Of a stretch of DNA of 64,000 nucleotides, positions 46,698-55,600 are shown one piece after another. How positions within the stretch are numbered: the stretch's first letter is position 1; the number at the start of each line of letters is the position of its first letter. A model generated the notes under the pieces. That model saw only the letters and a list, made by a program, of their open reading frames with translations. It was not told the origin of the DNA and searched no databases. The translations under genes were made by a program, and so were the position numbers. The stretch covers positions 744,001 to 808,000 of the forward strand of contig OZ024845.1 of the NCBI GenBank assembly GCA_964017145.1, given 5' to 3'. The stretch comes from Agrocybe praecox (lineage: Eukaryota > Basidiomycota > Agaricomycetes > Agaricales > Agrocybaceae).

Positions 46698-49600
46698 ATG
46701 TTTATACCAGCACAAAGCTCTGTAATATCTCCTCAACGCTACAAGGAAATTCGTAGCATATTTGGCCGCTTCCGTGTTCTCATTATAGGCCGGCGCAACT
46801 CGGGCAAAACAACTATCCTGCAGAGAGTCTGTGACACCACTGAGAAGCCAATTATAATAAATAAGAAGGGGAAACAAGTGAGCATATATCATACTTCTCC
46901 ATGTTAGATTCCTCAGTGCCTTGTTTCAGATGACAGCCGAAGATCATATACTTAAGCCCACGATTGAGGTCAGATTTTTTTGTGTGCTGGCGTAGATTTA
47001 GATTTGGGCTCAATTAACATCTCAGCGAGGCATACATGACATCAACGACGAGATGGGCTTCAGAAGCAACGAGAAATTTGTGTTTCATGACTCTCGCGGA
47101 TTCGAGAGTGGTGGGGTTGACGAGCTAAAAATAGCACAGGATTTTATCAAGGGGCGTTCGCAAGAGCGGCGAGTGAATGACCAATTACATGCCATATGGT
47201 ACCGTGTTCTGATTGCTTCGAGAAGATATTACCTTAATATTATCAACACTAGGTATTGCATTCCGGTTGATAATTCAAGGCCTATAACACATGCAGAGAA
47301 GCAATTTTTCTCTGAATGCGGAACAGGAAAGGGTGCACACTTATTGACATAATCATTATAACATCATTTCTAATGATAAATAGTTCCGGTTGTTGTCATT
47401 TTCACCAAGATGCATGTCAAAGATGCACAGGAATGGCAAAAAGATAAGGATAAAGTAGGTGCCCAGCTTCGGGCTTCTGCTATCAAGCAGGTGAAAGAAG
47501 GTGCATGGTTGGAATTGCAGAAATTAAAGTATCCACCATCAGCAGCAGTGTACTTGGGAGGTAATGTTTATTCAGTCAAACTATATAATCATTTAAATCT
47601 AGCTGACTGGTTTATTTTGTAGAAATCAACCCAGAGAACATCAAGTGTGATATTCTTATACACAAAACCTTGAATTCTCTTGGTGATGAGAATTTGCGTC
47701 ACCTTCTGGTCCTAACACAGCAAGCAAATTTGGAGCTGTATATGAAAGATGCATTTGACAGGTATTGATTTAAAGATAAAAAATTTCCAGAGTGGGTTAT
47801 TGACATAATATTTGAAAGGCATCTCATACCACTGCTATCAAGTAAGGGAAGCATAAATTTTGAAGAAATAATAGAATGTTTTCCTTATACCAGGGTATAT
47901 CCTTTATTCAATGGTTTTGCTACAAAATAACATCTTTTCAAATATTTTTAGAAATTCTGGAAAGTAAGTTTCAGCTTTATGATATATTGATAGTTCTTGT
48001 CTAGTTACTGATTTTTCTTCCATCATTATTAGTATGTGTGTAAAAATTATTCTTCTCTGCCTCTGTTCTTTAGTTTATATCTGTGGCCTTTTGCTTTGAT
48101 TCATAGTATGTGTGTAGAATTCATTCTTCTCTCTCTTTATTCTTTGGCTTAATTCTTCTGTGTTTTGTTTTGTTCCATAGTATGTCTGTAGAATTCATTC
48201 TTCTCTGCCTTTGTTCTTTGACTTAGTTTTTCTGTGCCTCTCTTTGTTTCATAGCATGTGTGTAGAATCTATTCTTCTCTGACTTTGTTCTTTGGTTAAA
48301 TTCTTCTGTGCTTCTCTTTGTTTTGTAGGATGTGAGTAGAATTCATTCTTCTCTGCCTTTGTTCTTCAGCTTAATTCTTCTGTGTTGCTCTTTGTTTCAT
48401 AGGTTGTGCGTAAACTTAAATTTTCTCTGCCTTTCTCCTTTGGCATATTACTATTTTTCTTCTTCTCATAGGTAATACATAAAATTGATTCTTGTCTGTT
48501 CTTATTTTTGCTATATTTTGTTTGCCAATTCTTTTTAATAGTCTGTGAGTGAAACTGGTTTTTATGATAATTAAATGTGATTGATTCAAATTTCTTCAAC
48601 TTTTTAGAGAAAAATAACTTCCACAATAACCCCTCTCATTGAAAAAATGGTACTGATTTATTATTATTATTTCTTATACATCATTATTAATTAATTTTAC
48701 TTTTTCTTAGTTTAATGGATCACCTGAATCTGAAATGCAAAGAGCATTGTGCTCTGTTATATGTTTGCTTTTGTTTCATTTTGTTATCAACATACATCTA
48801 AGATGTTACGAACACACACGCTGGCCGACTCTTTTTCATTTTCTCTACTGAACGATCGCCTCACCTTTACTGAACGACTACCACGCCTTCATGGTGTGTT
48901 TCTTATCGAACAATCACTGCATGGCTACAATGCTTCTCTCCTCATTTCCTACGAACGATTACCGCACCTTTACGGTGCTTTCTACGCATGTCTCTTTATT
49001 ATAAATACGTAGTACGATACTCTCTTGTTCTTTAACTAGTTCTTGAGAATACTACAGTTTCATTACTCGAAACTCGAACGAAGAACTAAGAACCTACGCC
49101 TATAGCCTTCTTCGGTGTAAACTCTGGGAGTTATACACATACGAAACGGCTTGTGTCGTAACAAAAGAACTAGTTCACCAAACTCTCTCTCTACCAAACG
49201 TGAACGTAGAGAACATCCACCATTCCTACCAGACACGAAGAACTTTGGCTCACGCCGAGAAACAAGAAAGAAGAAGAAACCCCTCCTCCCTCTGGAGAAG
49301 TATCGCCAATACTCTCCCCTCTTACGAAAATCATTCCCGTCATCCCCACCCTCATCATGACTACTCCAACCGACGACAAGGCCTATCGGCTCAGACTCCC
49401 TTTTGACTATGACGGAGACAAGAAAAGATTTATCGACTTTACCCAACTCCTTGATCTCTATATCTCCGGAAACCCCGACTCTTTCAAAACCGACAAATCC
49501 AAGATTGTCTTCACCCTCTCCTACCTCACCAAGGCAGACGCAAACGCCTGGCGAAGGTCTTTTATCACGGCCAAGAAAGAAGCCGCTCGAAAAGCCAAGA

Positions 49601-52600
49601 CAGCAGACATCGATTATGGAAGCTGGAGCGTCTTCAATGACGAACTCAAGAAAGTTTTCTCCAGTATAAACCTCGAACAAGACGCCATACACGAATTACA
49701 ACGCATCAAAATGAAAAACGAAACCGGAGAAGAACATGTCGCCAAGTTCAAAAACCTCGTCGTCGACGCCGACATAACCGAAGAGAAAAACATCATTACC
49801 TACTTCGAAAACTCCCTCCCCGAACACATCAGGGAAAGAATCGACCTCGCCTCCGATCCCAAAGATCTCAATGAATGGTACGATGCGGCAATCAAAGCCG
49901 ACAACAAATACCGCCGACTCCGCGCGGCCTTCAACAGAGGACCACCAAATCGAACCAAAGGCGAAACCGCCTTTAATCAAAAAGGGAACACTACAAACAA
50001 CAACTACCGAGGCAACAACAATAACTACGTCCCTCGAGAAAAACAATACTATTTCTCGAACAACAATCAACGACGAACCGAAAGAGACCCAGATGCCATG
50101 GACGTAGACGCCATGAGCACTGACGAACGCACCGCCCTCATGAGGAAAGGCGCCTGCTTCAATTGCAAAGGAATCGGACATCTCGCAAGAGACTGCCCGA
50201 AACCACGAGGCACCCGCCCCTCTTACAACAATCCCAACAACGATCGTCGAGAAAACACAAACCCGAACTATAAAGGCAACAACCCTCGAAACAACAACTA
50301 CAATAACAACGGCAACAACAACAACGGCAACTCTCGCAAGAAATCCTCTCCAAAGGACATTACTTCTCAAATCCGAGCCATGACCGCCGAAGAAAGAAGA
50401 CAAGTCCTCCTCTCCGCATTCGAGGCAGAAGACATGGAAGGAACTGTAGCAGAAGAAGAAGAAGAAGAAGCGGGTTTTTGAAAGGGAGATCTGCCCCGGC
50501 GTCAGTCTCTCCCTCCTTTGATATTTCACACGTACTTGTCGCTCGCATAGATAAAAAATCTTTATATATGCCAATTTCTTTTACCACAAGTACATCAAAA
50601 ATCGCCGAAAAAACCGAAGCACTCGCTGATACCGGAGCATCCGGCAAATTCATCGACGAAGAATACCGACGGAAATTAAAAATTTCGAAAATACCCCTGA
50701 AAAAGGCACTCGACGTCTATAACGTAGACGGAACCCTTAACAAGAAAGGAACAATCACTCACTACGTCAAAATTCTGATGACCATCGGAGGAAGGACCAA
50801 ATGGGAATCCTTTTATTGCACCGGACTAGGAAGACAGAAGATTATTCTCGGACTACCCTGGTTCCGAGAAAACAATCCAATCATCAATTGGGAAACCGGT
50901 CACGTCTCTTGGAGAGTCAAAATCCAAGAAACTCGAAAAATCTTCGTAAAGAAGACCAAACCTAGAAAAGAACTCAAAATAGAAGAAGATAACGACCTCG
51001 ATCTTCTTCTTCGATTTATCGACGGAGAAGCTCCCGAACCCGAATGGATCAGAGCGAAAACCACCACTTCTCAAACCCTCGCACAGAAGCACGAAGAAGT
51101 CAAAGTAAAAAAACCAACAAAGGAAATCGTTCCAAAACAATTCCACGAATTCCTCAAAGTATTTGACGAAGAAGCTTCAAATCGCTTCCCCACCTCGAAA
51201 CCTTGGGACCATAAAATCGAAATGAAGGAAGGATTCGAACCCAAATCCTTCAAATCATACAATCTCACCCCACAAGAGACCAAAGAATTAGACTCCTTCC
51301 TAGACGAACAATTAGCCAAAGGATACATTCGGCCGTCAAAATCACCAATGGCCTCACCATTTTTCTTCGTATCAAAGAAAGATGGAAAACTGAGACCTTG
51401 CCAAGACTATCGATACCTGAACGAATGGACCGTCAAAAACGCATACCCTTTACCCCTCATTTCCGAACTACTAGACAAACTCAAAGGAGCCAAACTTTTC
51501 ACCAAAATGGATGTCCGATGGGGATATAACAACATTCGAATCAAAAAGGGAGATGAATGGAAAGCCGCCTTCAAAACGAATCGTGGACTATTCGAACCCA
51601 CTGTCATGTTCTTTGGAATGTGTAATTCCCCAGCCACTTTCCAAGCGATGATGGATCACATCTTCAAGGACATGATTTCCGAAGGACTAATCGTAGTCTA
51701 TATGGATGACATCCTCATTTTCGCAAAAGACAAGAAGAAACTTGACGAGATCACCCGGAAGGTACTCCAACGACTTCAAGAAAATGACCTGTATCTCAAA
51801 CCTGAGAAATGCGAATTCGAAAAGACCAAGATTGACTACCTTGGAATGATCATCGAAGAAGGAAAAATTTCTATGGATCCAACGAAGTTGAAAGGAATCA
51901 GCGAATGGCCAGTCCCGAAGACAGTAAAACAAGTACGGTCCTTTCTAGGATTCGGAAACTTTTACAGGAAGTTCATCCGAAGATACTCAGACTTGGCCAA
52001 ACCTCTAAACGAACTTCTCCAAAAAGGGAAATCCTTCATTTGGAACGATAACGCCCAGAAAGCATTCAACTCCCTCAAACAGAAATTCACTGAAGAACCC
52101 GTGCTAATGATGCCCGACACCACGAAGCCTTTCCAAATCGAATCCGACGCATCAAAATACGCATCAGGAGCAGTACTCACCCAATTAGATAGCAACGGAA
52201 ATCGCCATCCCTGCGCCTTCATATCAAAGACCTTTAACGAACCCGAACGAAACTACGAAATCTACGACAGAGAACTTCTAGCGATCATTCGAGCATTACA
52301 AGAATGGAGACATTATATCCAAGGGTCCCTGTTCGAAACAACCATTTTATCCGATCACAAAAACCTGACATACTTCAGAAGCGCCCAGAAACTGAACAGA
52401 AGACAAGCACGCTGGTCCCTGTATCTCTCCGAGTTCAATATCAAACTCGTACACACCCCAGGAACAAAGATGATACAATCTGACGCACTATCCAGAAGAC
52501 CGGACTTATGTCCCGAAGAAGACCACGACAACGAAAACAAGACACTTCTCCCTGAAGACTTGTTCGTCAATTTAATTGACACCGAACTTCAAGAAAAAAT

Positions 52601-55600
52601 TGCAAACTCCGACAAACTCGACCTCGATGCCGCTAACGCGATTAAACTCTTGCTAGAAAACGGACCGACCGAACTCCACGACAAACTCGCCGATTGGACG
52701 GTAGAAGACTTTCAGGGAAAGAACATACTCTTCTACCAAGGAAAAAACTACATTCCCAACGACGCAGAACTCAGAAGAACCATCGTGAAGAATTACCACG
52801 ATACGATAACCGCCGGACACCCCGGAGAAATAGAAACCTTCAATGCGATCAGAAAACATTATTGGTGGCCTGGCATGCGCATGTTTGTAAAGAACTACGT
52901 AAAAGGATGCGGGCCCTGCCAACAATTCAAAATCAATAGAAACCCAACGAAACCCGCCTTCCAACCCATCAAAGGCGCGAAATCTAACAGACCCTTCGCC
53001 AATTGCTCAATGGATATGATCACCGACCTACCCGAAATCGACGGATTTGACTCAATCTTATCCGTGGTGGACCACGGACTTACTAAAGGGGCAATTTTCA
53101 TCCCCTGCTCGAAAACCCTAACAGAAGAAGGAGCAGGAAAACTCCTGATAGAACACCTTTACAAACGATTCGGACTACCAGACTCGATGCTCTCCGACAG
53201 AGGACCACAATTCGCCGCAAAAGCATTCAGAGAACTCTTAAAACAATTAGGAATCGAATCGAAATTGACGACCGCCTATCATCCACAAGGCGATGGAACC
53301 ACCGAAAGATTCAACCAAGAGATTGAAGCATATATTGCGATATTTTGCTCTGCGAACCCCGAAACGTGGAAGGATGCTCTCCCCACACTCGAATTCACAC
53401 ACAACGACAGACGACACTCAGACAGACAGAAGTCACCATTCGCCTTGATGCTAGGAATTGAACCCTTAGCTATACCAACGACCTTCGAAAACACGAAGTT
53501 TCCCTCTGTGGAAGAAAGATTGAAGAATCTCGCACGAGACCGAGAAGAAGCCCGAGCGGCACATGAATTGGCACGAGCACGAATGCTTGCCAGAAGAAAA
53601 GGAAAACCAATTACCTTCAAACTCGGACAGAAGGTATGGCTTGACTCCAGAAACCTAAAAACACGAAGCAACAAGAAGCTCTCGCCAAAGAGAGAAGGAC
53701 CCTTCAAGATCACGGAAATTAAAGGACCCCTATCTTTCAAACTCGAATTACCAAAGAACTGGAGGATTCATGACGTGTTCCACGCCTCCCTCCTTATGCC
53801 CTACACCGAAAACGAAACCTACGGACCCAATTTCCCGGAACCACCCCCCGAACTCATTAACGAAGAAGAACATTACGAAATCGAAGCGATCAAATCACAC
53901 CGAAAACAAGGACGACCTCAGAAAGGAAAACCCCAAAAATATAAATACCTTGTCAAATGGGCCGGTTATTCCGTCAGCAATAACTCGTGGGAACCCCAAG
54001 AAATGTTCGGATCGACCGGACGAAAGATTTTGAATGAATACCAACGACGAAACGGACTTCCAGTCACCTATTGAAAACATACACCCTACCTCGAACCACA
54101 ACACACCCCTAACATGCACGACGAACTGAACCTCTATAATCTATCACTACTCCACGAACGGCTGGAAGAAGACCCTTTCTCATTTAAACCTTCAACCCTT
54201 CTCTCCGACTGGATCACATTGACACAGACGTTCCACCGCACGTCTAGAGCAAGGCAAATCAGCCTGACATTCGACAAGGAGTTTCCTCCCCCACCTGCAT
54301 GCAAACGCAAGAACCGAAGAATCTCATTCAAGAAGTTTACACCCAAACTCGAATCGATCAAAGAAGAACATATAAGCAGGATGATTCCTGTCTTTACTAC
54401 CCAGAACCGAACTCACTATCGTCGATACTCGCTTTACTACTAAATCATCCTCTCGATCTTACCATGCCCCAACTAAACGCTCAGAACGACTTCATCATCG
54501 GATATACCGAATTCCATCATTCTTCCCAAAACTTCCTTGACCGACAGACACTTTTTAACCTGGTCGCCCCCCTGGGCCGATATAACGACTCTCTCGCCAC
54601 TCTCCTCGACATCGAGAACGAAATTCATCAACAGACGAAACACCTAAACGAACTCCGAAGACTCGCCGCCCTCCGTCTCGATGCCCTCTGTTGGGAAGGA
54701 CTAGGCAATCACACCCAGAACTTCTGGGAACAACGAAGAACCTATTATGCCAACGAACATCGACCAATCCGAGGAAACGTACCTTCCCCCTATCCACCTG
54801 GACATCCGACAAACCCCATCACTTTCCCTGACACCAGAGAACCCACTCCAGACGACGACACTGACTTCTACGTACGAACACCCCCGAAAGAAACCACCAA
54901 CGAAGAAACTCCCGACCCAAACCCTAGTCGAACACCTTCCGTTCCCTTCATCGTCGTGGACCAACATAATGAAGAACCTGATGAACCGCAAGTGAAACCC
55001 ATTTCGACACCTGAACAACCATCAGAACCAAACCCCTCCGTCCTCAATATCAGAACCTTTCAACGACTAGCGGGACTCCCAGAATCATCTAACCGTCCCC
55101 CATTAAATCATCGACAATTCCTTCATACCCTATTCCCCAGCCACGTCGGCTCCGACGCAACAGGAACGCACAGCAACGAAACCCGAACAGAACCCATTCC
55201 TAGAATCGACAACGAACTCCCACCCCCTTATTTACCACGACGACAACAAAACCGACGACCCTCCGAACCACGACAAACCATTATACCCCCGAACGGTCCT
55301 CGACAACTTCGAGGACTGCCTCATCCTTACACACTCCGACCTCGTCCCAGAAGAAACGCCACACCAACCTGCTACAATTGCCGACGAACAGGACATCTCA
55401 AACGAGATTGTCCCTACGAATACCAACAGCTCTAATCGAATCTGGAATTTTCGATCTAGAACGGGGGTAATGTTACGAACACACACGCTGGCCGACTCTT
55501 TTTCATTTTCTCTACTGAACGATCGCCTCACCTTTACTGAACGACTACCACGCCTTCATGGTGTGTTTCTTATCGAACAATCACTGCATGGCTACAATGC

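Noticed and set aside
48033..48560. CRISPR-like array (regular repeats at 74-base steps)
   Set aside because: There are no unique spacers between conserved repeats: the whole unit is repeated, and the context is a eukaryotic intron.
49164..49185. tRNA-primed primer binding site after the 5' LTR
   Set aside because: No TGG-type start or recognisable tRNA 3'-end complement; the complement to the element's own predicted RNA 5' end is a better explanation.
49696..50574. 292-codon minus-strand open frame
   Set aside because: It lies opposite gag, is Val/Phe-rich from the antisense of Asn/Thr-rich codons, and has no motif; gag with its capsid domain and zinc knuckle explains the region.
54299..54463. 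Upstream extension of the third retrotransposon ORF
   Set aside because: The frame is open, but the ATG at 54464 has the better context and the upstream part overlaps another plausible ORF; the extension cannot be supported from sequence alone.
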